Assembly: GCF_000718985.1 (NCBI RefSeq)
Contig: NZ_JODL01000018.1
Location: 1 to 64,000, forward strand
Reading direction: 5' to 3'
Origin: Streptomyces megasporus
GTDB taxonomy: Bacteria; Actinomycetota; Actinomycetes; Streptomycetales; Streptomycetaceae
DNA length: 64,000 nt
Positions 45,991-54,345 of the stretch are shown piece after piece (position 1 is the stretch's first letter; each line of letters begins with the position of its first letter). The notes below the pieces were generated by a model. It was not told where the DNA came from and did no database searches. It saw only the letters and a program-made list of their open reading frames with translations. Position numbers and translations under genes: made by a program.

Positions 45991-46015
45991 CATTCGGTTT
46001 ACACGTCGTCAATGA
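45991..46015. promoter_or_regulatory. Candidate LysR-type operator upstream of the hydrolase operon
   Basis: On the minus strand this reads TCATTGACGACG... and ends in GAATG, sharing the TCATTxAC half-site and a distal AATG with the site before the P450 gene (35512-35534), although total lengths differ by two bases (25 versus 23). The match is suggestive only. Confidence 0.3.
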
Positions 46016-46235
46016 AATGAACGGCAAGAAAAAAGAATGCACAGAGGGTAAGGCGGGGCAAATCGGGACCGGTCGCTCGGCGGCGCCGGCGCGGCCGGTC
46101 GGACGGCGGGGGCCGCCCTCGCCTCGACTGCCTCCGAAACGACACGGTTCGCGCACGAGGCAGGCAAGGGGACGAGAGAGCCGCCGGCGCGGGGAAGCGC
46201 CGAGCGCTCGCCGGCGGCGCTGTGCCGGGCCCGGC

Positions 46236-47096
46236 TCAGTTGTCGCGGCGTGCGGCCCAGACGGTGCGTTCGGTGCGTACCGCGAGGTCGTCGCGGTGCA
46301 GGATGCCGTGAGGGCCGTCGGTGTCGAGCAGCCGGTCGAGCGCGGCAAGGTCTTCGGCCGAGAGCGCGTCGACGACGGCGTCGCGGATGCGGTGCAGGCT
46401 CCCGAGGGCATAGCGGCCGACCGCTTCGTCGCGGGAGCCCTCGACGTTCACGGCGAAGGTGCGTTCGCCCTCGACGGTGAATCCGGCGGCGGTCAGCTTC
46501 GACCCCCAGTCGGCGCCGCGGTGGGGCACGCGCTCGGTGTGGAAGCGGTCGCTCACGGCGTGGCAGCGCTCTTCCAGATCGGGCCGGTCCTCCGGGGCGT
46601 TCTCGGGCAGGAAGCGGGGGAAACCGGCCGGCTCGACAAGGGCGAACAGGCCGCCCGGTGCGAGCATGTCGCGCACCGTGCGCAGTACGCGGTCGGGGTC
46701 GGCCATGTGGTGCATCGAGGCCGACGCCCACACCAGATCCGGCGTGCCCAGATCGGGCCGGCTCACGTCGAGATCGGCTTGGACGGTGCGCACGCGCTCG
46801 TCCACACCCTCGGCGCATGCCTTCTCCCGCAGGCGCTGGAGATGCGCTGTCGAGGAGTCGACAGCGGTGACGTGCGCCTCGGGGAAGCGAGCGAGAAGGG
46901 CGAAGGTGCCGGCGCCCGTTCCACAGCCCAGGTCCACGATCCGGCGTGGGCTCGCCTCGATGGGCAGCCACCCGACGATGGTGGCGGTGTGGGTGGCGAG
47001 GACTTCCGCCTCCAGGTCGAGGATCTCCGCCTGGTCGTCGGCGTCATCTTGGCGCCGGTGGTTCCGGTGGGCCGCATGCGGGTGTGTGTGGGTCAT
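46236..47096 (-). CDS. Class I SAM-dependent methyltransferase
   Basis: 286 residues. The SAM motif I is RIVDLGCGTGAGTFALLAR, followed by VTAVDSS (acidic loop), DLVWASASMHHMAD (motif II/III region) and LAPGGLFALVEPAGFPRF. Substrate unknown. The N-terminus is His-rich (THTHPHAAHRNHRR). It lies downstream of the XRE-cupin gene on the same strand, 182 bases away, so co-regulation is uncertain. Confidence 0.88.
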   Translation of the reverse strand: MTHTHPHAAHRNHRRQDDADDQAEILDLEAEVLATHTATIVGWLPIEASPRRIVDLGCGTGAGTFALLARFPEAHVTAVDSSTAHLQRLREKACAEGVDERVRTVQADLDVSRPDLGTPDLVWASASMHHMADPDRVLRTVRDMLAPGGLFALVEPAGFPRFLPENAPEDRPDLEERCHAVSDRFHTERVPHRGADWGSKLTAAGFTVEGERTFAVNVEGSRDEAVGRYALGSLHRIRDAVVDALSAEDLAALDRLLDTDGPHGILHRDDLAVRTERTVWAARRDN

Positions 47097-47278
47097 ACCG
47101 CCACGCTAGGACGGCCATGCGCCTACGGCACGATCTCTTTCCGTATACGCAAGACGAAGACCGCGCGGACTGCCGGACGCGCAAGACCCGCTCGCGCGGG
47201 ATGTGCGTGCCGGTGCGCTCCCTCCCACCCCGGCCGGACACCACAGTCGCGCGCCGTCACGGAGACATCACGGAGACG

Positions 47279-47872
47279 TCACAGGGAGGGGCGGCTCGCG
47301 CCGCGCTCGTTGTCGCCACGCTGGTGGCCACGGCGGGCGTCTCGGTCGAAGATCCCCAGGATGTCGCAGGGGCCGCCCTCGGCCCCTATGGCGTGCGGGA
47401 GCATCGTGGGGAACTCCGCGGCCTGGTTGGTCTCGATGCGGAAGCGACGGTGGCCCAGCATGAGGATCGCGGTGCCGGACAGGACGACGAGCCATTCGCG
47501 GCCGGGGTGGGCACGCATGCGCGAGGGGTTGTCAGGGGGCGGCTCGGTCATCCGTTGACGCACGACGGTCACGCCGGGATCGGACTTGACGGGCCAGCGC
47601 ATCATGCCGTGGGCACTGTCGATCACCGGACCGATGACGACGTCGTCGGAGGCGGTCTCGACGAGTTGGTCGAGGGTGGTGCCCAGGGCGCGGGCGAGGG
47701 TGACGAGGCTGTCCAGGGCCAGGCGGCGTTGGCCGTTCTCGATGCGGCTGAGCGTGGACTGGCTGAGCCGGGCTCGACCGGCCAGTTCCTCCAGGGACCA
47801 CCCCTGCGCGACCCGCAGGGCACGAATCCGCTTGCGTACCAGGCTGTCCAACTCGTCATCGTCTTGCGTCAT
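47279..47872 (-). CDS. XRE-family regulator with C-terminal cupin domain
   Basis: 197 residues from the ATG at 47872. The N-terminal helix-turn-helix is at about 9-65 (VRKRIRALRVAQGWSLEELA, RLSQSTLSRIENGQRRL). The cupin barrel follows (MRAHPGREWLVVLSGTAIL, RRFRIETNQAAEFPTMLPH). Such regulators sense a small ligand and commonly control the divergent gene, here the TrxR-like flavoprotein 98 bases away. GGCA-N8-TGCC (47874-47889) is a candidate operator directly before the start codon. Confidence 0.88.
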   Translation of the reverse strand: MTQDDDELDSLVRKRIRALRVAQGWSLEELAGRARLSQSTLSRIENGQRRLALDSLVTLARALGTTLDQLVETASDDVVIGPVIDSAHGMMRWPVKSDPGVTVVRQRMTEPPPDNPSRMRAHPGREWLVVLSGTAILMLGHRRFRIETNQAAEFPTMLPHAIGAEGGPCDILGIFDRDARRGHQRGDNERGASRPSL

Positions 47873-47873
47873 A

Positions 47874-47889
47874 GGCAATATCGTATGCC
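47874..47889. promoter_or_regulatory. Candidate operator between the XRE-cupin and TrxR-like genes
   Basis: GGCA-N8-TGCC with an A/T-rich centre, in the 98-base divergent intergenic region and adjoining the XRE-cupin start codon. Position fits autoregulation; the short arms keep this tentative. Confidence 0.3.
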
Positions 47890-47970
47890 CTGACCGCAAG
47901 GCGCGGTTAGCGTCGTGAGCGGAGGTCCCGGGCCGGCCGGGGCCACGCACGGAGGAAAGGGCACGAGGAC

Positions 47971-49029
47971 ATGCCTGTCACGACTGCCGCGTACGCGACC
48001 GACGCACTGCCCGATGAGACCGTCGATGCCGTGGTCATCGGGGGTGGCGCCGCGGGTTTGAACGGTGCGCTGATGCTTGCCCGCTCCCGCCGCTCGGTCG
48101 TCGTGATCGACAGCGGCGCTCCCCGCAACGCTCCCGCCGACGGAGTGCACGGCCTGCTCGGCCTGGAGGGCACCCCACCCGCCGAACTGCTCGAACGGGG
48201 GCGCGAGGAAGTGCGCCGGTACGGCGGTCTGGTGGTCGCCGGCGAGGTGACCTCCGCCGTCCCGGCCGCTCCGTCCGCCGGCGGCGACCCGCGCTTCACC
48301 GTCACCCTGACCGACGGCCGCGCCCTGACGGCGCGTCGGCTGCTGGTGGCCACCGGACTGCGTGACGTGCTGCCCGACGTTCCCGGGCTGGCGGAGCACT
48401 GGGGACACGGCGTGGTGCACTGCCCGTACTGCCACGGCTGGGAGGTGCGCGACGAACCCATCGGGGTCCTCGCGGTCGGCCCGGCCTCGGCTCACCATGC
48501 GCTGTTGTTCCGTCAACTGACCGATGATCTGGTCTACTTCACCCGCGGCACCGAGTTGGACGAGGACACGCGCGCCCGCTTCGCCGCCCGCGGCGTCCGC
48601 GTCGTCGACGCTCCGGTGGAGGAGGTCGTGAAGGCCGAGGACGGCGGCATCGCGGGGGTGCGCTTGGCCGACGGGCAGGTCGTGGCCCGCCGTGTCCTCG
48701 CGGTCGCCACCACGCTGCAGGCCCGCGCCGAGGGCCTGGAGGGCCTCGGACTGCCGATGGAGGACCTGCCGGGCGGCATGGGTCGCCGCTTCGTCTCCGG
48801 CACGGCCGGCGTCACCGAGGTGCCGGGCGTGTGGGTGGCCGGCAACGCCACCGACCTGACCGCCCAGGTGGGTGCCTCCGCCGCGGCCGGCGCCCTGGCC
48901 GGCGCCCATGTCAACGCGGACCTGGTCACCGCCGACACCGACGCGGCCCTCGCCGCCGCCCGACGCGGCGCCGGTCGCGGTGGGGTGCGGAGCCCGTCGG
49001 CGCCGCCGCTCCCCGAGGTGGCCCGGTAG
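47971..49029 (+). CDS. Thioredoxin-reductase-like FAD oxidoreductase with CPYCHG motif
   Basis: 352 residues. FAD motif VVIGGGAAGLNGALMLARS, redox motif VVHCPYCHGWEVRD, and C-terminal GVWVAGNATDLTAQVGAS. The redox pair CxxC is followed by His, as in dithiol oxidases of the GliT/HlmI type, and the second nucleotide-binding loop reads AVGPASAHHALLF rather than GxGxxA, so an H2O2-forming dithiol oxidase is as likely as an NADPH reductase. GGAGG lies upstream of the ATG. Divergent from the XRE-cupin regulator. Confidence 0.85.
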   Translation: MPVTTAAYATDALPDETVDAVVIGGGAAGLNGALMLARSRRSVVVIDSGAPRNAPADGVHGLLGLEGTPPAELLERGREEVRRYGGLVVAGEVTSAVPAAPSAGGDPRFTVTLTDGRALTARRLLVATGLRDVLPDVPGLAEHWGHGVVHCPYCHGWEVRDEPIGVLAVGPASAHHALLFRQLTDDLVYFTRGTELDEDTRARFAARGVRVVDAPVEEVVKAEDGGIAGVRLADGQVVARRVLAVATTLQARAEGLEGLGLPMEDLPGGMGRRFVSGTAGVTEVPGVWVAGNATDLTAQVGASAAAGALAGAHVNADLVTADTDAALAAARRGAGRGGVRSPSAPPLPEVAR

Positions 49030-49397
49030 GACGGGACGGACCGGGTGCGCGGCGGTCTCCCGGTGGGCCGACGGCTTGGACGTGTCCGACCTCGAACGTC
49101 CTCCGGGGCCTGCCGCCCGGCCGGTCTCCCAGCGGATGCCGTGCCCGATGTCCGCGCCGACGGGCCGCCCCCGTCGTCGACGCACACGGTGCCGACGCCC
49201 GCCCCGTCGGGGGCGGGTCGGTCCGCCGGCGGTAGGGCGCGCGCTTCGTTTTCCGGCTCACCCGGGGTGACCCGTCTGTTACCCTCCGCCCTCGGGATGT
49301 CACCGGCGGCGAGGCCGTGGGAGGGAAGGCCGTCGCCGTGTATCCCGGCGGCCGACGATCGGTCGGCACTTGCCCACCGACGAGTCGAGGAGCCGTA
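49030..49397. other. 368-base gap, no gene seen
   Basis: Lies between the TrxR-like and MazG-like genes, both plus strand. GC-rich with no convincing start site, hairpin or codon bias. It must contain the promoter of the MazG-like gene if that is not read from upstream. Confidence 0.4.
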
Positions 49398-49763
49398 GTG
49401 GAAACACCCCCGTGGGACGTCGTCGGCCGTCTCGCCGATCTCTTCACCGATCTGGACACCGCCCGCGGGCTGTCCCCGGAACAGCAGTGGACACTGCAGG
49501 TGGTCAAACTCTCCGAGGAGGTCGGCGAAACCGCCCAGGCCGTGATCGGCGCGTGGGGCACCAACCCCCGAAAAGGACGGAGTCACACATGGCGGCACGT
49601 CCAGGAGGAGGTGGCCGACACCGCGATCACCAGCCTGGTCGCGCTGTACCGGATGCTCGGCGACGAGGCTCCGGCGTTCTTCGCCGCCGTGCTCGCCCGG
49701 AAGTCCGCGAAGTTCCTTCCCCAGGACGGCGTCCCGAGCGCGCCGGCCGTGGGAGAGAGATGA
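49398..49763 (+). CDS. MazG-like nucleotide pyrophosphohydrolase
   Basis: 121 residues from a GTG at 49398 with GAGGAG five bases upstream. The metal-binding helices are KLSEEVGETAQAVIG and VQEEVADTAITSLVALYRM, giving the EExxE...ExxD pattern of all-alpha NTP pyrophosphohydrolases. It is single-domain, half the size of E. coli MazG. It hydrolyses (d)NTPs, probably as house-cleaning. It converges on the NDH-2-like gene. Confidence 0.82.
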   Translation: METPPWDVVGRLADLFTDLDTARGLSPEQQWTLQVVKLSEEVGETAQAVIGAWGTNPRKGRSHTWRHVQEEVADTAITSLVALYRMLGDEAPAFFAAVLARKSAKFLPQDGVPSAPAVGER

Positions 49764-49811
49764 GGTGAGCGGCCGGGCCGTGCGCCGTGGACGCCCGCCT
49801 CACCGCGCGTG

Positions 49812-51011
49812 TCAGGCCGACGTCTCGACGGCCGGATCCGTCCGGGTCGCCTCCCGCACGACGCGGCGGCGACGGACCGGCAGGCCGAGGGTCGGATTGG
49901 CGACGCCCCAGGCCGCGCCCTTGCAGACCACCTCCTTGTAGAGGGCGGCGAGCCGACCGGTCAGGGCCGCGTTGACGGCTCGGTCGTCGGCGGTGACGTA
50001 CTGGATCAGACCTTCCCCGCGGCCCAGCGAGACGCACTGGTTGACGTAGCGGATCGGCGTGTTCGGGAGCTTGCCGCCGGTCAGGCGCGCCGCGATGGCG
50101 TCGGCGGCCTGCCAGGCGGCGGGGATTCCCGAAGCGCACGACATCCGCAGCGGCTTGCCACCGGGGCCCACCGCCATGGCCGCGTCGCCGACGGCGTACA
50201 CGTCCGGGTGCGAGACCGAGCGCATGGTCCCGTCGACCACGATCAGACCCGTGTCGGTGACCTCCAGGGCGGTGGCCCGCGCGATCGGGTGGACGGCGAA
50301 GCCGGTGGTCCACACGGTGACCGCGGCCGGGATGTCCTTGCCGTCGGCGGTGGTGACGCGGTCGGCCTCGACGCCGGTGACGGCGGCGTGTTCGTGCACG
50401 GTGATGTCGAGCTTGCCGAAGACCTTCCGCAGGTGCCCGCGGCCCTTGTCCGAGAGCCAGTCGCCGAGGCCGCCGCGGGTGACGAGGGCGACGGCCGGGT
50501 CCGGACGGGCCTCGGCGATCTCGGTCGCGGCCTCCAGGCCGGTGAGGCCGCCGCCGACGACGACCACGGGCCGTCCGGCGCCCAGGTCGGCCAGACGGTC
50601 GCGCAGCCGGAGCGCTCCGGGCCGGCTCGCGATCTCGTGGGCGTGCTCGGCGGCGCCGGGGACGCCCTGGTCGTTCCAGCCGCTGCCGAGGGCGTACACG
50701 AGGGTGTCGTACTCCAACTCCTCGGCGTCGCCGTTCGCGTCGACGACGGCGACGGCCTTGCGGTCGACATCGACGCCGGTGACCTTGGCGAGCCTCGGCT
50801 CGACGCCGGTGCCCGCGAACATCTCGCCGAGGGGCCGGGGCTTCAGGCCCTGGCCGACCGCGAGCTGGTGCAGCCGGACGCGCTCGACGAAGTCGGGCTC
50901 GTCGTTGACGAGGGTGATGGCGACGTCGTCACGGTGCAGGCGCCTGGCGAGGCGACCGGCCGCGACGGCCCCGGTGTATCCGGCGCCGAGGACGATGATG
51001 CGGTGCTGCAT
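49812..51011 (-). CDS. NDH-2-like pyridine nucleotide-disulfide family oxidoreductase
   Basis: 399 residues. FAD motif RIIVLGAGYTGAVAAGRLA, NAD motif VVVVGGGLTGLEAATEIA and second FAD site VYAVGDAAMAVG. The active-site Cys pair of disulfide reductases is absent, which favours a type II NADH dehydrogenase-like or quinone-reducing role. The ATG at 51011 follows AGGAGCAGGAACA. It is downstream of the ECF41 sigma gene on the same strand, with a perfect CRP-type palindrome in the 132-base gap. ECF41 factors typically control an adjacent oxidoreductase. Confidence 0.88.
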   Translation of the reverse strand: MQHRIIVLGAGYTGAVAAGRLARRLHRDDVAITLVNDEPDFVERVRLHQLAVGQGLKPRPLGEMFAGTGVEPRLAKVTGVDVDRKAVAVVDANGDAEELEYDTLVYALGSGWNDQGVPGAAEHAHEIASRPGALRLRDRLADLGAGRPVVVVGGGLTGLEAATEIAEARPDPAVALVTRGGLGDWLSDKGRGHLRKVFGKLDITVHEHAAVTGVEADRVTTADGKDIPAAVTVWTTGFAVHPIARATALEVTDTGLIVVDGTMRSVSHPDVYAVGDAAMAVGPGGKPLRMSCASGIPAAWQAADAIAARLTGGKLPNTPIRYVNQCVSLGRGEGLIQYVTADDRAVNAALTGRLAALYKEVVCKGAAWGVANPTLGLPVRRRRVVREATRTDPAVETSA

Positions 51012-51103
51012 TGTTCCTGCTCCTGTCTGCGCGGGTCCGCCCTTGTCTTCCGCGGTTCCGCCCCTTGAACCGAGCAGCACGCCGTTCCCTGACAGGAACG
51101 CGA

Positions 51104-51119
51104 TGTGAGGTGGGTCACA
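51104..51119. promoter_or_regulatory. Perfect CRP-type palindrome TGTGA-N6-TCACA
   Basis: The site is an exact match to the CRP/FNR-superfamily consensus, about 93 bases upstream of the flavoprotein start codon and 25 bases past the sigma-factor stop. Streptomyces Crp recognises a similar GTG-N6-GNCAC. It could alternatively overlap an ECF41-type -35 (TGTCACA-like). Confidence 0.55.
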
Positions 51120-51143
51120 CCGGAAGTGGGGTCGTCTCGGCGG

Positions 51144-52088
51144 TCAGAAAGCGTGGAACAGGGGCTCTCCGTGCTCGGTGGCCGCCCACACCTCGGTCGC
51201 GCGTTCGAGCTTGTCGGGGTTGACCTGGCTGCGGAACGCGGCGATGCCCTCGGTGGTGACCTCCAGGCACATGATGCCGACGACCCGGCCGTCGACGACC
51301 GCCACGACGGCGGGGCCACCGTTGGCGGTCGTGACGTGGACCTCGGGCGAGCCACCGGCCAGGGCGCGCTTGGACCGTGCGGGTTTGAGCAGGCCCCGCA
51401 TGAACTTCGCGACCGCGAGGGCGCCCTCGAACGGCTTGGCTCGGGCGGGGGCCTTCCCGCCGCCGTCGCCGATCGCGATGGCGTCGGTGGTGAGCAGCCG
51501 CACGAGCGGCTCGATCCTCCCACTGGTGGCGGCCGTCAGGAACTCCTCGACGATCCGTCGGGTGGCGGCCTCGTCGATCTCGGTGCGGGCCCTGCCGTCC
51601 GTGATGCGCTTCTTGGCTCGGTGGAGGATCTGCTGGCTGGCGGCCTCGGTGAGGTCGAGGATCTCGGCGATCTCCCGGTGCGGGTAGTCGAAGGCCTCCC
51701 GCAGCACGTACACCGCCCGCTCGTTGGGGGACAACCGTTCCATGAGGGTGAGGACCGCGTAGGAGACCGACTCGCGCTGCTCGGCGGTGTCGGCCGGGCC
51801 GAGCATCGGGTCCCCGTCGAGCAGCGGCTCGGGGAGCCACTGCCCCACATAGGTCTCGCGCCGCGCGCGGGCCGAGGTGAGCTGGTTGAGGCACAGGTTG
51901 GTGAGCACCTTCGTCAGCCAGGCCTCGGGCACCTCGACGCGCTCGACGTCGACGGCCTGCCAGCGCAGGAAGGTCTCCTGCACGGCGTCCTCGGCCTCGC
52001 TCGCGGAACCGAACAGGCGGTAGGCGATGGCCTCCAGACGGGGCCTCGCTGCCTCGAACCGTTCCACGTCCTTCACGCTCAGCGGCAT
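51144..52088 (-). CDS. ECF41-family RNA polymerase sigma factor
   Basis: 314 residues. Sigma region 2 is RLFGSASEAEDAVQETFLRW and region 4 FDYPHREIAEILDLTEAASQ. The C-terminal ~130 residues are the SnoaL-like extension of ECF41, with its hallmark motifs DGGGK (in AIGDGGGKAPA) and NPDKL (SQVNPDKLE). ECF41 factors lack an anti-sigma factor; the extension itself tunes activity. The ATG is at 52088. The usual partner is an adjacent oxidoreductase, epimerase or carboxymuconolactone decarboxylase; here an NDH-2-like flavoprotein follows. Confidence 0.93.
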   Translation of the reverse strand: MPLSVKDVERFEAARPRLEAIAYRLFGSASEAEDAVQETFLRWQAVDVERVEVPEAWLTKVLTNLCLNQLTSARARRETYVGQWLPEPLLDGDPMLGPADTAEQRESVSYAVLTLMERLSPNERAVYVLREAFDYPHREIAEILDLTEAASQQILHRAKKRITDGRARTEIDEAATRRIVEEFLTAATSGRIEPLVRLLTTDAIAIGDGGGKAPARAKPFEGALAVAKFMRGLLKPARSKRALAGGSPEVHVTTANGGPAVVAVVDGRVVGIMCLEVTTEGIAAFRSQVNPDKLERATEVWAATEHGEPLFHAF

Positions 52089-52214
52089 GGCCCGGATCCT
52101 AACGGTTCGTGCTCGGCCGGTGGTGATGCGTCGTCCCGCCGTCTCGGCCGCCGCGAGCACGTCGCCGACCGCGCACGAGCTCGTCGGGCCGGCGGCCCGC
52201 GTCCATGTCCCGTG

Positions 52215-53204
52215 TCAGTCGGCCGACGAGAGGTCACGACCCGAGATCTCCGCGAGGAGCCTGTGGTAGTCCGCGGGCCGGGCCTCGAAGTCCACCCGGG
52301 CGGACAGGCCGACCGGGTCGCTGTCCGGCCCGCGCAGTAGATCGACCGATGCCTGCGCGAACTGCCGCGCGAGGCCTTCCCGGTCGGCTTCGTCCACCAG
52401 CGAGCGCAACTCGGCCACGGCGGCTCGCGCACGCCGACGCTGCTCCGGCCCCGCACGCACCATGTGCCTGAGCCCGGAGGCGGGCGCTGCGTCGGCCAAC
52501 AGCGACTCCAGCCGCTCGGCCAGTTCCCCGCCCGTCTCCGCCGCGTTCCGTGCCTGTGGTCCGGCTTCCACCAGCACTCGCAGAGCGACGAGGAGCGCCG
52601 TGGTTCGCGGATCCGGCCGGTCCGTGTCCACCAGTTCCCGATGCAGCGGGGTCCATGCCCCGCGCACCGCCTCCACGGCCCGCCGGTGGTCCCGGGCCAC
52701 CAGCTCGGCGGCCTCCCGCAGCAGCTCCGCCCGACGGATGACCTCGGGGTTGACGCCATGGCCCCGGAACAGTCCGCGGATGGTCCCGCCGACGAGACCG
52801 ACGACCGTCAGGAACAGTCCTCCTCCCAGCAGCATGTCGGAGAGCTCGGTCCGCCAATCGGCGGCTCCGTCGTCCTCCTTGAGCGAGTACGGCTCGCCTC
52901 TGTCCGGGCCCGCGGCGATCACGAACCCGGTCTCCCAGCCGAAGCCGGAAACCGGGTCGTAGTGCGGCGCCTTCAAAATCTCCGACCGTTCGGCATCGCA
53001 CAGGTACGGCGCTTCGCGCTCCCGATGCTCGAAAGGATCCGTCCACCGGACCGTGCACGTCCCGTCGGGCTTCTCTTCGAGCACGGTCAAGTCGACCTGC
53101 CGGAGTTCGGGAAAACCCGGCGTGGCCATGTACAGGCCCAGCGAGCCCCCGATCAGCACCAGGCCGAGTGCCAGCACCCACCTGAAGAAGGGCGTATGCC
53201 TCAT
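52215..53204 (-). CDS. Membrane protein of unknown function
   Basis: 329 residues. A first membrane helix (FRWVLALGLVLIGGSLGLYM) is followed by an external domain with two Cys (TCTVRW, PYLCDAE) and a second helix (LLGGGLFLTVVGLVGGTIRG). The cytoplasmic C-terminal ~170 residues are helical and Arg/Glu/Ala-rich (AELLREAAELVARDHRRAVE). GGGGGG precedes the ATG at 53204. No family recognised. Confidence 0.7.
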   Translation of the reverse strand: MRHTPFFRWVLALGLVLIGGSLGLYMATPGFPELRQVDLTVLEEKPDGTCTVRWTDPFEHREREAPYLCDAERSEILKAPHYDPVSGFGWETGFVIAAGPDRGEPYSLKEDDGAADWRTELSDMLLGGGLFLTVVGLVGGTIRGLFRGHGVNPEVIRRAELLREAAELVARDHRRAVEAVRGAWTPLHRELVDTDRPDPRTTALLVALRVLVEAGPQARNAAETGGELAERLESLLADAAPASGLRHMVRAGPEQRRRARAAVAELRSLVDEADREGLARQFAQASVDLLRGPDSDPVGLSARVDFEARPADYHRLLAEISGRDLSSAD

Positions 53205-53418
53205 CCACGCCCCCCTTTCGCGCCTCGTCGGCGGGCCGTCCCGCGCGATCACCCTGCACCACACCCGATGGGCCATCAAGAGGGGAAACGGGCAACCGCG
53301 CGGCCTCGTGCCTTCCCACCCCCGGCAACTCACCGGCCCGGGGAGTGCGTCCTTCCGTGCTCGGTCCTGGAGCGGTGGCGGCCCCCGACGTACCGCGGTG
53401 CGGTCTCGTGCCGGCTCG

Positions 53419-54204
53419 TCAGAGTTTCTGCCAGTGCGGTTTGGTCTCGTAGGCGGAGCGGAAGTAGTCCGCCAGCTTCAGCCCGGACGCCGCGGCCTCG
53501 TCCACCACGACCGTGGCGTGTGGGTGCATCTGCAGCGCGGAGGCCGGGACCAGCGCGGACAGCGGCCCCTCGACGGTCTGCGCGACGGCTTCCGCCTTGC
53601 CCTCCCCGGTGGCGAGCAGCACCAGATGGCGGGCCTCCAGGATCGTGCCGATGCCCTGGGTGATGACATGGTGCGGCACCTGGTCGATGTCACCGCCGAA
53701 GAAACGCGCGTTGTCGGCACGGGTCTGCCGGGTGAGCGTCTTGAGGCGGGTGCGGGAGGCCAGGGAGGAGCACGGTTCGTTGAAACCGATGTGTCCGTCG
53801 GTGCCGATGCCGAGCAGTTGGAGATCCACGCCACCGGCCGCGGCCAGCTCCCCTTCGTACTTCTCGCAGGCCGCCCGGATGTCCTCGGCGGAGCCGTCGG
53901 GGCCCAGGAAGCGCGCCTCGTCCAACCCGAGCGGCTCCACCACCTCGCGCAGGATCACCGAGCGGTACGACTCGGGATGTCCGGCGGGCAGGCCGACGTA
54001 CTCGTCGAGCTGGCAGATCCGGGCGCGCGAGGTGTCCACGGCACCGGCGGCGGCCTTGGCCGCCAGCGCCCGGTAGACGGGCAGCGGAGTGGAGCCCGTG
54101 GCCACACCGAGCAGCGCGTCGGGCTTGCGCCGCAAGAGGTCGGCCATGGTCTCGGCGACGAGTTCCCCGGCCGCGCCGGCGTCCGGAACGATGACAACTT
54201 CCAC
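53419..54204 (-). CDS. nagB: Glucosamine-6-phosphate deaminase
   Basis: 261 residues, the normal length. It converts glucosamine-6-phosphate to fructose-6-phosphate and ammonia in the use of N-acetylglucosamine from chitin and cell wall. Signatures: VEVVIVPDAGAAGELVAE start, GVATGSTPLPVYRAL, LDEYVGLP, LLGIGTDGHIGFNEP and TRADNARFF. The GTG at 54204 gives the canonical N-terminus; an upstream ATG would overlap the operator. A perfect DasR-responsive element lies 31-46 bases upstream. Confidence 0.96.
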   Translation of the reverse strand: MEVVIVPDAGAAGELVAETMADLLRRKPDALLGVATGSTPLPVYRALAAKAAAGAVDTSRARICQLDEYVGLPAGHPESYRSVILREVVEPLGLDEARFLGPDGSAEDIRAACEKYEGELAAAGGVDLQLLGIGTDGHIGFNEPCSSLASRTRLKTLTRQTRADNARFFGGDIDQVPHHVITQGIGTILEARHLVLLATGEGKAEAVAQTVEGPLSALVPASALQMHPHATVVVDEAAASGLKLADYFRSAYETKPHWQKL

Positions 54205-54234
54205 GTGGGGCCTGCCGATCGGAAAAAGCGTTCT

Positions 54235-54250
54235 AGTGGTATAGACCACT
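54235..54250. promoter_or_regulatory. dre, DasR-responsive element
   Basis: AGTGGTATAGACCACT matches the DasR (GntR-family) operator consensus, a near-perfect 16-bp palindrome. DasR represses nagB and the GlcNAc regulon and is released by glucosamine-6-phosphate, the substrate of the downstream enzyme. Confidence 0.93.
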
Positions 54251-54345
54251 ATAGCAAGGAGGTGATCCCTGCCATGCGGCAGGCCCGTCGGCGCGGCCCT
54301 CGGGGCTCCGCCGGCCGCAGAGCACCCGCGCCTCGGCCGAGACGG

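Larger units (their letters stand above)
45932..46235. other. 304-base gap between the hydrolase operon and the methyltransferase gene
   Basis: Contains the promoter of the six-gene minus-strand operon, with an A/T-rich stretch at 45,988-46,050 and the two sites listed separately. The remainder (46,060-46,235) is GC-rich and shows no supported gene. Confidence 0.45.

Noticed and set aside
46250..46480. Arg-rich plus-strand frames opposite the methyltransferase gene
   Set aside because: Composition typical of out-of-frame high-GC DNA; the methyltransferase motifs lie on the other strand.
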